Origin: Ramlibacter ginsenosidimutans
GTDB lineage: Bacteria > Pseudomonadota > Gammaproteobacteria > Burkholderiales > Burkholderiaceae_C
Direction: 5' to 3'
Length of the DNA stretch: 64,000 nt
Assembly (NCBI RefSeq): GCF_016654015.1
Contig: NZ_JAEPWM010000001.1
Coordinates: forward strand, 1,054,001 to 1,118,000
The notes beneath the pieces were generated by a model. The model saw nothing but the letters and a program-made list of their open reading frames with translations, did not search any database and had not been told where the DNA came from. Position numbers and translations under genes: made by a program. Below, piece after piece: positions 48,948 to 56,859 of the stretch (positions are counted from its first letter, which is position 1; the number at the start of each line of letters is the position of its first letter).

Positions 48948-50147
48948 ATGATCGGCCTGCCCGAGATCCGCCAAGCCGCCGCCCGCCTGTCCGGCCAGGT
49001 GCTGCAGACGCCCTGCCTGGCGTCCCACATGCTCTCGCAGCTGGCCGGCTGCGAGATTTACCTGAAGTTCGAGAACCTGCAGTTCACGGCCTCGTTCAAG
49101 GAACGAGGCGCCTGCAACAAGCTGGTGCAACTCAGCCAGGAAGAGAAGGACCGGGGCGTGATCGCCATGAGCGCCGGCAATCACGCGCAGGGCGTGGCCT
49201 ACCACGCGCAGCGGCTTGGTGTCCGGGCCGTCATCGTGATGCCCCGCTTCACGCCGATGGTGAAGGTGGAGCGCACGCGAAGTTTCGGGGCGGAGGTGGT
49301 CCTGCACGGTGACACGCTCGAGGAATCCCGCGCCCATGCCGAGGCCCTGGCGCAGGAGCGGCACCTGACGTTCGTGCATCCCTACGACGACGAGGCGATC
49401 GTCGCCGGCCAGGGGACCGTCGCGCTCGAGATGCTGGAAGCGGTGCCGCAACTCGACACGCTGGTCGTGGCCATCGGCGGCGGCGGACTGATAGCCGGCA
49501 TCGCGGTGGCGGCGAAGGCCCTGAAGCCGGGCATCCGCGTGGTGGGGGTGCAGACGGTCCGCTTTCCCAACATGTACAACGCGATCAAGCACCAGGCGCT
49601 GCCGCAGGGAGGCTCGACCATTGCGGAAGGCATCGCGGTCGGCAGGCCGGGCAAGATCACGCAGCAGCTGGTCGAACGCTTCGTGGACGACATCGTGCTC
49701 GTCGACGAGGGTGACGTCGAGCAGGCCATCGTCATGCTGCTGGACATCGAGAAGACGCTGGTCGAAGGCGCGGGCGCGGCGCCCCTCGCGGCCGTCATGA
49801 AGGAGCCGGAGCGCTTTGCCGGTCGCAAGGTCGGGCTGGTGCTGGGCGGAGGGAACATCGATCCCATGCTGCTCGCCGCGATCATCCAGCGCGGGATGGT
49901 GCGCGCCGGCCGGCTCGCCCGCCTGATGGTCTGTGCCCGCGACGTGCCCGGATCGCTTGCCAGGATCACGGCGGTCGTCAGCGAGGCCGGGGCGAACATC
50001 GACGAAGTGCACCACCAGCGCGCCTTCACGGTGCTGGCCGCGCAGAACGTGGAAATCGAACTGGTCGTGCAGACGCGCGGCCGCGCGCACGTGCAGTCCG
50101 TGCTCGAGGCGCTGCGCGCCGCCGGCTTCGAAGCGGAGGAGCAATGA
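48948..50147 (+). CDS. ilvA: Threonine ammonia-lyase
   Basis: A 399-residue PLP enzyme converting threonine to 2-oxobutyrate. The PLP lysine is K51 in FTASFKERGA; SAGNHAQGVAYHA and the VAIGGGGLIAGIA phosphate loop are typical. A single C-terminal ACT domain (about 325-399) makes this the shorter biosynthetic/catabolic-like form, not the double-ACT E. coli IlvA. CACAAT ends six bases before the ATG, with no Shine-Dalgarno sequence. The stop overlaps the thioesterase start. Confidence 0.93.
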   Translation: MIGLPEIRQAAARLSGQVLQTPCLASHMLSQLAGCEIYLKFENLQFTASFKERGACNKLVQLSQEEKDRGVIAMSAGNHAQGVAYHAQRLGVRAVIVMPRFTPMVKVERTRSFGAEVVLHGDTLEESRAHAEALAQERHLTFVHPYDDEAIVAGQGTVALEMLEAVPQLDTLVVAIGGGGLIAGIAVAAKALKPGIRVVGVQTVRFPNMYNAIKHQALPQGGSTIAEGIAVGRPGKITQQLVERFVDDIVLVDEGDVEQAIVMLLDIEKTLVEGAGAAPLAAVMKEPERFAGRKVGLVLGGGNIDPMLLAAIIQRGMVRAGRLARLMVCARDVPGSLARITAVVSEAGANIDEVHHQRAFTVLAAQNVEIELVVQTRGRAHVQSVLEALRAAGFEAEEQ

Positions 50148-50551
50148 TGGACACGCAGGCCTTGCAGGCCGCCCTGCCCGAGTACTTCGCGCCGTGGGTG
50201 CAGGAACTCGGCTTGCGCGTGGACGGGTCGACGGAGGACGGTGTCACGCTGCGCCTGCCGCAGGACGCGCGGCTCTCGCGGGCGGGCGGCATGCTGTGCG
50301 GGCAGGCCATGATGGCGGCAGCCGACACCGCCATGGTGCTGGCGCTGATCCGGCACTTCGGCGCGTTCCGGCCTTGCACCACCGTGCAGATGAACACCAG
50401 TTTCCTCAAGCCGCTGTCCGGCCAGGACGCGCTGGTGCAGGCCAGGGTGATCCGCGCCGGCAAGAGCCTGGCCTTCGGCGAGATCGACATCCGCGGTGCA
50501 GACGACGGCAAGAGCGCCTGCCGTTGCACCACGACCTACGCCCTGCTCTGA
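50144..50551 (+). CDS. PaaI-family hotdog thioesterase
   Basis: A 135-residue hotdog-fold acyl-CoA thioesterase: GGMLCGQAMMAAADTAMVLAL holds the catalytic Asp position in the helix, and TTVQMNTSFLKPLSGQDAL the following strand. It overlaps ilvA (ATGATG) and is translationally coupled to it. The natural acyl-CoA is unknown; pairing with ilvA suggests a short-chain or phenylacetyl-type substrate at most by inference. Confidence 0.87.
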   Translation: MMDTQALQAALPEYFAPWVQELGLRVDGSTEDGVTLRLPQDARLSRAGGMLCGQAMMAAADTAMVLALIRHFGAFRPCTTVQMNTSFLKPLSGQDALVQARVIRAGKSLAFGEIDIRGADDGKSACRCTTTYALL

Positions 50552-50606
50552 GGCCCGTCCGGACGGGACGCTAGAATCGCGGCATCCCGAAGACGTAGAG
50601 GAACTT

Positions 50607-50759
50607 ATGGTCAGCCCCAACGAGCCCGCCCAGCATGGTCAGGACTTCGAGCCGCACGACGCGGTCGAGGCCGTGGTGCCGGTGATCCCGATCGTGCTGC
50701 CCATGGTCGGCGCGGCGCTGATGTTCCTGCTGGCCTTCATCGCCATCTACATGGCCTGA
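50607..50759 (+). CDS. Small single-pass membrane protein (50 aa)
   Basis: A 50-residue protein with an acidic N-terminus ([11 protein letters not shown]) and one membrane helix (about 26-48, ending in MA). A TAGAAT -10-like element (50572-50577), an agagga ribosome site and a strong terminator downstream show an independent short transcription unit. I do not recognise a family. Confidence 0.65.
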   Translation: MVSPNEPAQHGQDFEPHDAVEAVVPVIPIVLPMVGAALMFLLAFIAIYMA

Positions 50760-50777
50760 GCCTTCCCACTTCGCGCG

Positions 50778-50814
50778 AAAGCCCCGGGCAGTGATGCCGC
50801 GGGGCTTTTTCTTT
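50778..50814 (+). terminator. Rho-independent terminator
   Basis: aaagccccg/cggggcttt stem with a ~13-base loop and a T-run (cttttt). It directly follows the 50-residue membrane protein gene. Confidence 0.85.
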
Positions 50815-50940
50815 GGCGTCGCCGAATCCGCGCCTCGGACGACCGCCACGCAGCACCGCACGGTCGAGCCAACCCGCATAAACCTATGCAGGTTTTGCAT
50901 GGAATCACGCGCGGACGCACCCTCCGCCGGAGTCGGCCTC

Positions 50941-51078
50941 CCTACAATGATCTCCCCAGCCGACCCAGCGGTGGCGACCCGCAGCCGACTGACCGAGGCC
51001 TGTTTTGAAAGGGCGCGCATCGGGCTGCCACCCCTACGCTCCTTTGAAAACACGCTTTTCAAACTAGGAGCTTCGAGG
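50941..51078 (+). promoter_or_regulatory. pckG leader with ribosome-site-sequestering hairpin
   Basis: TACAAT (50943-50948) is a likely -10, giving a leader of about 125 bases. At 51038-51071, gctcc-tttgaaaa pairs with ttttcaaa-ggagc: a 13-bp stem with a 5-base loop and a 3-base bulge (51064-51066). The 3' strand contains the gggag-type ribosome site eight bases before the ATG, so it is hidden in this fold. An upstream ttttgaaag (51003-51011) could compete for the ttttcaaa strand. Confidence 0.55.
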
Positions 51079-52935
51079 ATGAACTCACCCGTGATGCGCG
51101 GCCTGAACCTGCAGGTCCCCTCTTACGTCAAGAACGCCCGGCTGATCGCCTGGGTTTCCGACATGGTGGCCCTGTGCAAGCCGGACCAGGTCTACTGGTG
51201 CGACGGCAGCAAGGAAGAGTACGACCGCCTCTGCCAGCAACTGGTGGACGCCGGCACGTTCAAGAAGCTCAACCCGGCCAAGCGCCCCGGCTCCTTCCTG
51301 GCCAACTCCGACCCGAGCGACGTGGCCCGCGTGGAAGACCGCACCTTCATCTGCTCGAAGAAGAAGGAAGACGCCGGCCCGACCAACAACTGGGTCGATC
51401 CGAAGGAAATGCGCGCCACCCTGCAGCCGCTGTTCGACGGCTGCATGCGCGGCCGCACGATGTACGTCGTGCCGTTCTCGATGGGCCCGCTCGGCTCCAA
51501 CATCGCCCACATCGGCGTGGAGCTCTCCGACAGCGCCTACGTCGCCGTGAACATGCGCCTCATGACCCGCATGGGCAAGGCGGTGTACGACGTGCTCGGC
51601 GTCAACGGCGAGTTCGTGCCCTGCCTGCACACCGTGGGTGCGCCCCTGCAGCCCGGCGAGAAGGACCAGACCTCCTGGCCCTGCAACAAGACCAAGTACA
51701 TCGTGCACTACCCCGAGACGCGCGAGATCTGGTCGTACGGCTCCGGCTACGGCGGCAATGCGCTGCTGGGCAAGAAGTGCTTCGCGTTGCGCATCGCCTC
51801 CACCATGGGCCGCGAGCAGGGCTGGCTGGCCGAGCACATGCTGATCCTGGGTGTCACCAACCCGCAGGGCAAGAAGTACCACGTCGCGGCGGCGTTCCCG
51901 TCCGCCTGCGGCAAGACCAATTTCGCCATGCTGATCCCGCCCAAGGGCTTCGAAGGCTGGAAGGTCACCACCATCGGCGACGACATCGCCTGGATCAAGC
52001 CGGGACCGCAAGGCCGCCTGTACGCGATCAACCCGGAGGCAGGCTACTTCGGCGTCGCCCCCGGCACGAACTACAAGACGAATCCGAACTGCATGGATTC
52101 GCTCAAGAAGGACGTGATCTACACGAACGTCGCCCTGACCGATGACGGCGACGTCTGGTGGGAAGGCATGGACGGCGAGCCGCCTGCGCACGCCATCGAC
52201 TGGCAGGGCAAGGACTGGACGCCAAAGCTGGCCAAGGAGACCGGCGCCAAGGCCGCGCACCCGAACGCGCGCTTCACCGTGGCCGCCGCGAACAACCCCG
52301 CTCTGGACCCGGCCTGGGACGACCCGGCCGGCGTGCCGATCGACGCCTTCATCTTCGGTGGCCGCCGCTCGACGACCGTGCCGCTGGTGACCGAGGCGAA
52401 CGACTGGGTCGAGGGCGTGTACATGGCCGCGACCATGGGCTCCGAGACCACGGCGGCCATCATCGGCCAGCAAGGCGTGGTGCGGCGCGATCCCTTCGCC
52501 ATGCTGCCCTTCACGGGCTACAACATGAGCGACTATTTCCAGCACTGGCTGAACCTCGGCAAGAAGCTGGAGGCCTCCGGCGCCAAGCTGCCCAAGATCT
52601 TCACGACCAACTGGTTCCGCAAGGACGCCAGCGGCAAGTTCGTGTGGCCCGGCTACGGCGAGAACATGCGCGTGCTGGCCTGGATGATCGACCGCATCGA
52701 AGGCCGCGTGACCGGCGAGCGCCATCCCTTCGGCATCAGCCCCAGCTACCAGGAACTGAACTGGGAAGGCCTGCCCTTCACGCTGGAGCAGTTCCGCCAG
52801 GTCACCGACATCGACCTGCCGGCCTGGGAAAAGGAGCTGCAACTGCACCATGAGCTGTTCCAGCAGCTCGAGCAGGGGCTGCCGGCGGAGCTGAAGGCGA
52901 CCAAGGCGCAGATCGAGAAGCGCCTCGCTGCGTAA
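51079..52935 (+). CDS. pckG: Phosphoenolpyruvate carboxykinase (GTP)
   Basis: A 618-residue gluconeogenic enzyme converting oxaloacetate and GTP to PEP. The GTP-class P-loop is [16 protein letters not shown] with its hyper-reactive Cys; [22 protein letters not shown] and the mobile-lid region are well conserved, and the length is normal. This class is less common in bacteria than the ATP enzyme. The ATG at 51079 follows aggag inside the leader hairpin, so translation may be controlled. A bidirectional terminator follows. Confidence 0.96.
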   Translation: MNSPVMRGLNLQVPSYVKNARLIAWVSDMVALCKPDQVYWCDGSKEEYDRLCQQLVDAGTFKKLNPAKRPGSFLANSDPSDVARVEDRTFICSKKKEDAGPTNNWVDPKEMRATLQPLFDGCMRGRTMYVVPFSMGPLGSNIAHIGVELSDSAYVAVNMRLMTRMGKAVYDVLGVNGEFVPCLHTVGAPLQPGEKDQTSWPCNKTKYIVHYPETREIWSYGSGYGGNALLGKKCFALRIASTMGREQGWLAEHMLILGVTNPQGKKYHVAAAFPSACGKTNFAMLIPPKGFEGWKVTTIGDDIAWIKPGPQGRLYAINPEAGYFGVAPGTNYKTNPNCMDSLKKDVIYTNVALTDDGDVWWEGMDGEPPAHAIDWQGKDWTPKLAKETGAKAAHPNARFTVAAANNPALDPAWDDPAGVPIDAFIFGGRRSTTVPLVTEANDWVEGVYMAATMGSETTAAIIGQQGVVRRDPFAMLPFTGYNMSDYFQHWLNLGKKLEASGAKLPKIFTTNWFRKDASGKFVWPGYGENMRVLAWMIDRIEGRVTGERHPFGISPSYQELNWEGLPFTLEQFRQVTDIDLPAWEKELQLHHELFQQLEQGLPAELKATKAQIEKRLAA

Positions 52936-52978
52936 GCACGCGCCGGCGCAGGGTCCGCTTCGGCGGACCCGCCAAAAC

Positions 52979-53004
52979 AAAAAGCCACCTCGCGGTGGCT
53001 TTTT
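52979..53004. terminator. Bidirectional Rho-independent terminator
   Basis: Perfect aaaaagccacc/ggtggcttttt stem with a tcgc loop, T-rich on both strands. It serves pckG rightward and the small leftward genes ending at 53020. A second hairpin with a ttcg loop (gggtccgc/gcggaccc, 52951-52970) precedes it. Confidence 0.9.
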
Positions 53005-53019
53005 GCTTGCTGCTGCCCT

Positions 53020-53190
53020 TTACTTTGGGTGGGTGGCGGTGGCCGCGCGGCGCTGTTCCCAACGCTGCAGCCGCTGTTCCCGCCGGCGGCGGGCCACCCG
53101 CTGCGACCAGCCGTCCAGGGCGCGCAGCAGCGGCCCCGGCAGCAGGCGCAGCACCTGCGCGATCATGGATGGCTGCACGAGCGAAGCCAT
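53020..53190 (-). CDS. Small basic protein (56 aa)
   Basis: A 56-residue ORF, MASLVQPSMIAQVLRLLPGPLLRALDGW..., with an amphipathic N-terminal half and a strongly basic C-terminal half (RVARRRREQRLQRWEQRR). It begins 13 bases after the stop of the 100-residue gene on the same strand and ends just before the bidirectional terminator, which supports a two-gene unit. No family is recognised and no clear ribosome site is seen. Confidence 0.5.
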   Translation of the reverse strand: MASLVQPSMIAQVLRLLPGPLLRALDGWSQRVARRRREQRLQRWEQRRAATATHPK

Positions 53191-53203
53191 TGCGGCAGTC
53201 CGC

Positions 53204-53506
53204 TCAGAGGTAGCCGCGGGAATCGCGCAGGGCGTCCTGGCTCATCGCGCGGCTCAGGTCGGCCATGACGCGGGCGTCGCTGAGGGCCACGGCCCAGAGC
53301 TTTTCGTCGTCGCGGCGCTGGCGGCGCGCCGCCGTCCAGGACGTGTAGCCGCGGGCCAGCGCGCTGCCGGCGCGGGTGAAAGGCTTGCCGATGAAGGCGA
53401 GCAGGCCGACGAGGACGTCGGCGAAGAGGTTGCCGGCAGCCTGGGCGCCTTTGGAGGAGCGGCCGTAGCCGGACGCCGGAAATTCGATGTGGATGGTGCG
53501 TGCCAT
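53204..53506 (-). CDS. Hypothetical protein (100 aa)
   Basis: A 100-residue protein starting MARTIHIEFPASGYGRSSKG, with a moderately hydrophobic middle (NLFADVLVGLLAFIGKPF) and a charged C-terminal half (YTSWTAARRQRRDDEKLWAVALSDARVMADLSRAMSQDAL). A ggagaaaa ribosome site precedes the ATG. It is divergent from the LysR regulator gene, whose 110-base intergenic region holds a candidate operator, so it is a likely regulatory target. Function unknown. Confidence 0.65.
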   Translation of the reverse strand: MARTIHIEFPASGYGRSSKGAQAAGNLFADVLVGLLAFIGKPFTRAGSALARGYTSWTAARRQRRDDEKLWAVALSDARVMADLSRAMSQDALRDSRGYL

Positions 53507-53588
53507 GACTTTTTTTCTCCCAGTGACTCCGGGCGGAACTGCCCGAAACGATGAGTGAATACTAGGGTTGTCCCTGATATTTAGCAAC

Positions 53589-53613
53589 TTTTGAATAGTG
53601 ATGGATATCATTC
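53589..53613. promoter_or_regulatory. Candidate LysR operator
   Basis: TGAATAgtgATGgATATCATTCA is a near-palindromic site just before the LysR gene, with outer arms TGAAT/ATTCA and inner ATGgATATCAT. Its position between two divergent genes fits a LysR binding site that overlaps the regulator's own promoter. Confidence 0.4.
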
Positions 53614-53616
53614 ACC

Positions 53617-54588
53617 ATGGCGATGAAAGGACCGAACTTCCGGACGCTGGACCTGAACCTGCTGCGGGTGTTCGACCAGGTCATGGCCGAGCGCAACCTC
53701 ACCCGGGCGGCGCGCAACCTGTCCATGACGCAGCCGGCGGTGAGCAATGCACTCAACCGCCTGCGCGATGCGCTGGGCGACCGGCTGGTCACCCGCAGCG
53801 GCTACGGCGTCGAGCCGACGCCCCGCGCGCTGGCCCTGTGGCCGGCCGTGGCCGATGCCTTGCGGCAGCTCGAAAGCTCCATCGTCCCGGGGGACTTCAC
53901 ACCCGCCCAGGCCACGAACAGCTTCACGCTGGCCATGGCCGATGCGACGGCGGCCGTCATGGCGCCCGGGCTGGTGGAGATCCTCGAGCGCGAGGCGCCG
54001 GGCGTGTCCGTGCGTGTGCTGCCGCTGACCACGCGCGACCCGCGCCGGCTGCTCGACGAAGGCACCGTGGACCTGGCCGTCGGCTTCTTCCCCGCCGTGC
54101 TGGCGGACCTGACCGCGCAAGCGCAGGGCGGCGCCATCGCCGCCTTCGAACATGAACGCCTGTACGACGGCGTCTACGTCTGCGTCATGCGCAAGGGCCA
54201 CCGGCTGGCCAAGGGCGCGCTCACGCTCGACCGCTTCTGCGACGCGCGCCACATGCTGGTGAGCTTCTCCGGCCGGCCCTTCGGCTTCATCGACGAGGCG
54301 CTGGCTTCGCGCGGTCGCAAGCGGCGGGTGGTGCTGACGGTGAACCAGTTCTTCACCGCGGGCCGCGTCGTCGAGACCTCCGACCTGCTCACGGTGCTGC
54401 CGCGGCACTTCATCAGCGTCACCGGGCGCGCCGACCAGCTCGCCTTCCGCGACCTTCCATTCGACGTGCCGCCGGTCCACGTGGACTCCTTGTGGCACCG
54501 CCGCCAGTCACAGCGTCCCGATCACGCGTGGTTGCGCATGGCCGTTGCGACCGCCGCCCGCAAGGGTTTTGGGCAAAGCGCGCTCTAG
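53617..54588 (+). CDS. LysR-family transcriptional regulator
   Basis: A 323-residue regulator. The N-terminal winged helix-turn-helix (about 10-68) reads LDLNLLRVFDQVMAERNLTRAARNLSMTQPAVSNALNRLRDALGD, followed by a periplasmic-binding-like effector domain (about 95-310). It is divergent from two small hypothetical genes and 60 bases upstream of a Bug receptor, either of which may be its target. The effector is unknown. Confidence 0.93.
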   Translation: MAMKGPNFRTLDLNLLRVFDQVMAERNLTRAARNLSMTQPAVSNALNRLRDALGDRLVTRSGYGVEPTPRALALWPAVADALRQLESSIVPGDFTPAQATNSFTLAMADATAAVMAPGLVEILEREAPGVSVRVLPLTTRDPRRLLDEGTVDLAVGFFPAVLADLTAQAQGGAIAAFEHERLYDGVYVCVMRKGHRLAKGALTLDRFCDARHMLVSFSGRPFGFIDEALASRGRKRRVVLTVNQFFTAGRVVETSDLLTVLPRHFISVTGRADQLAFRDLPFDVPPVHVDSLWHRRQSQRPDHAWLRMAVATAARKGFGQSAL

Positions 54589-54648
54589 CATTGAGCTGCC
54601 GTTCGTGGCATCTTGCTTGCGTGCTGCCTGGGCAGCAAGGAGCGCCCC

Positions 54649-55623
54649 ATGAACCGCACCACCAGCCGCCGTCGTTTCCTGCAAGTCGCAAGCGCCGGCG
54701 CCGCGACGTTGAGCCTCCCTGCCTTCGCGGCGTGGCCGGAGAGGCCGATCCGCATCATCGTGACCTTTCCGCCAGGAGGCGCAAGCGACATCGTCGCGCG
54801 CCTCATCGGCGACCAGCTCGCCACCAAGCTGGGGCAGGCGGTGGTGATCGACAACCGTCCGGGCGCAGGCGGCAGCATCGGCGGCCAGCTGGTCGCGCAG
54901 GCGGCGCCGGACGGCTACACGCTCATGCTGTCGAACTCCACGCCGATCTCGATCGGGCCGTTTGCACTCGAGAAGCAGCCGTATGACCCCGTCGAGGCCT
55001 TCACCCACATCGCAATGATCGGCAGTGCGCCGTGCGTGGTGATGGCGAATCCGAAGTCCGGATTGAAGTCCATGAACGACCTCGTCGCGGAAGCGAAGAA
55101 GTCGGGGCGGCTCGACTTCGGCTCGGGCGGCCCCGCCTCCATCGGCCACATCTACGGCGAGCTGATGAAGAAGGAGCTGGGCATCAACATGGTCCACGTG
55201 CCCTACCGCGGCGGCGCGCCGATGACCACGGACCTGGTCGCCGGCATCGTGCCGGTGGGCATCGACGTGATCACCGCGTTCGTGCAGTACTTCAAGAGTG
55301 GGCAGATCGTGCCGCTCGCTGTCACGTCGGCGGCGCGCTCGCCGCTCGCGCCCGACGTGCCCAGCGTCATCGAGACCGGGCACAAGAACCTGCTGCTGGA
55401 CAACTTCTTCGGCGTCTCCGGCCCGGCACGTATGCAGCCCGACGTCGTCGCCCGGATCAACACGGCCGTCAACGAGATCGTTGCGGGCGCCGAGATCCGC
55501 CGCAGGATGACGGAGCTGGGCATCGCCGCCATGCCCGGCACGCAGGCGTCGTTCGCGAAATTCGTGAAGGACCAGGTAGCGCAGCTCGCGCCCACCGTGC
55601 GTGGCGCCGGCGTCAAGCTCTAG
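54649..55623 (+). CDS. Bug-family tricarboxylate-transporter-type substrate-binding protein
   Basis: A 324-residue periplasmic binding protein with a twin-arginine signal (TSRRRFLQVASAGAATLSLPAFA). WPERPIRIIVTFPPGGASDIVAR, VVIDNRPGAGGSIGGQ and VPYRGGAPMTTDLVAG are hallmark Bug/TctC segments binding carboxylates. No TctA/TctB membrane subunits are nearby, which is usual for the many orphan Bug proteins in Burkholderiales; it may serve uptake or sensing. The start at 54649 has an aaggag ribosome site. Confidence 0.92.
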   Translation: MNRTTSRRRFLQVASAGAATLSLPAFAAWPERPIRIIVTFPPGGASDIVARLIGDQLATKLGQAVVIDNRPGAGGSIGGQLVAQAAPDGYTLMLSNSTPISIGPFALEKQPYDPVEAFTHIAMIGSAPCVVMANPKSGLKSMNDLVAEAKKSGRLDFGSGGPASIGHIYGELMKKELGINMVHVPYRGGAPMTTDLVAGIVPVGIDVITAFVQYFKSGQIVPLAVTSAARSPLAPDVPSVIETGHKNLLLDNFFGVSGPARMQPDVVARINTAVNEIVAGAEIRRRMTELGIAAMPGTQASFAKFVKDQVAQLAPTVRGAGVKL

Positions 55624-55686
55624 TCCGACAGTGCGCGTCAGGGACGGCGCGGCCCGGACGCGGCGCGGCCCCGTACCATCGGGGCC

Positions 55687-56523
55687 GTGAAGATCCAGCT
55701 GATGTCCGACCTGCACCTGGAAGGGCACCCTTCCTATGCCCCGCAGCCTGCGCCCGAGGCCGAGATGCTCGTGCTCGCCGGCGACATCGGCTCCTACCAG
55801 CGGGGTTCGCGCCTGCAGGACAGCGACTTCGGGCTGGAGCGTTTCTCGCCCCGCCAGGGCTGGCCGGTGCCCGTGCTGTACGTGCCGGGCAACCACGAAT
55901 ACGACGCGCTCGACTTCGACGAGACGCACGCCCGCTTGCGCGAGACCTGCGAGCGCCTCGGCATCACCTGGCTCGAGCGCGAGGAACACATCGTCGGCGA
56001 CGTGCGCTTCGTCGGCACGACGCTGTGGGCGGATTTCGATGCGCTGGTGCTGCAACCCGGCAGCCCGGAGCCGACCGTGCAGGAGCAGTTGAAGCAAAGG
56101 CACAAGGCGTACCGTGCCGCCAATTACTACCTGAGCAAGGCGGCGGCGCTGCGCCACGGCCGGCCCATGCTCGCCGAGGAGTGGCGCGAACAGGCGCTCG
56201 TGTGCGAAGCCTGGCTGCGCGAGGCGCTCGCGCGTCCTTTCGCGGGCACCACCGTCGTGGTGACGCACTTCGCGCCCAGCCTGCGCAGCGCCGACCCGCG
56301 CTACGGCGTCACGCCCGCCACCGCGGGCTTCTGCAATTCGCTCGAGGACCTGCTCGCGCAGGCGCGCTTCTGGTTGCACGGGCACCTGCATTGCCAGCAC
56401 GACTACGTGGAATCCGGCTGCCGCGTTGTTGCGAACACGCTCGGGTATGCAAGCAAAGGTGAGCAGGAAGGATTTCGCGAGCAGTTCGTCCTCGACCTCG
56501 CCAGCGAGCACGCGCGAGCGTGA
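55687..56523 (+). CDS. Calcineurin-like metallophosphoesterase
   Basis: A 278-residue phosphoesterase with all five family motifs: MSDLHLEGH, LAGDIGS, PGNHEYD, VTHFAPS and HGHLHCQ, which together bind two metals. The substrate (nucleotide, phosphoprotein or other phosphoester) cannot be told. The start is GTG; TACCAT lies seven bases upstream with no Shine-Dalgarno sequence, a leaderless-type arrangement. Confidence 0.9.
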   Translation: MKIQLMSDLHLEGHPSYAPQPAPEAEMLVLAGDIGSYQRGSRLQDSDFGLERFSPRQGWPVPVLYVPGNHEYDALDFDETHARLRETCERLGITWLEREEHIVGDVRFVGTTLWADFDALVLQPGSPEPTVQEQLKQRHKAYRAANYYLSKAAALRHGRPMLAEEWREQALVCEAWLREALARPFAGTTVVVTHFAPSLRSADPRYGVTPATAGFCNSLEDLLAQARFWLHGHLHCQHDYVESGCRVVANTLGYASKGEQEGFREQFVLDLASEHARA

Positions 56524-56660
56524 AGCCCGCCGCGTGCACCGCGCAGGGGCACAGCAAACCGGCACACTTCGCGCAGGGACTTTACAAGAGCGACGCTTGC
56601 GCGTGCGCTGCGCGGCGCACACTTCATCGAGGCGTGATCGCCACGCCTCGGGAGGCCCTC

Positions 56661-56798
56661 ATGAAACCGCTTTGGATGCAGACGCTCGTCTGGATCGCCG
56701 CCATCGTGGCTGCGGTCCTGCTGGCGTGGGCCAGTCCGGACAGCCTCGGTTTCGGGATGGACAGCGACTACCCGCAGGGCGGCATGGCTCCGCGCTGA
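56661..56798 (+). CDS. Small single-pass membrane protein (45 aa)
   Basis: A 45-residue protein: short N-terminus, one membrane helix (about 7-24, TLVWIAAIVAAVLLAWA) and a polar tail with Asp and Gly (GFGMDSDYPQGGMAPR). The ATG follows a gggagg ribosome site. It sits alone between the phosphoesterase and the convergent molybdopterin subunit gene. I recognise no family. Confidence 0.5.
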   Translation: MKPLWMQTLVWIAAIVAAVLLAWASPDSLGFGMDSDYPQGGMAPR

Positions 56799-56859
56799 AC
56801 GGAGGCGGCGCGCCGCGGGCTGCGCGGCTTGCCCGCGCCAGCACCGCAGCGCCCGTGTA

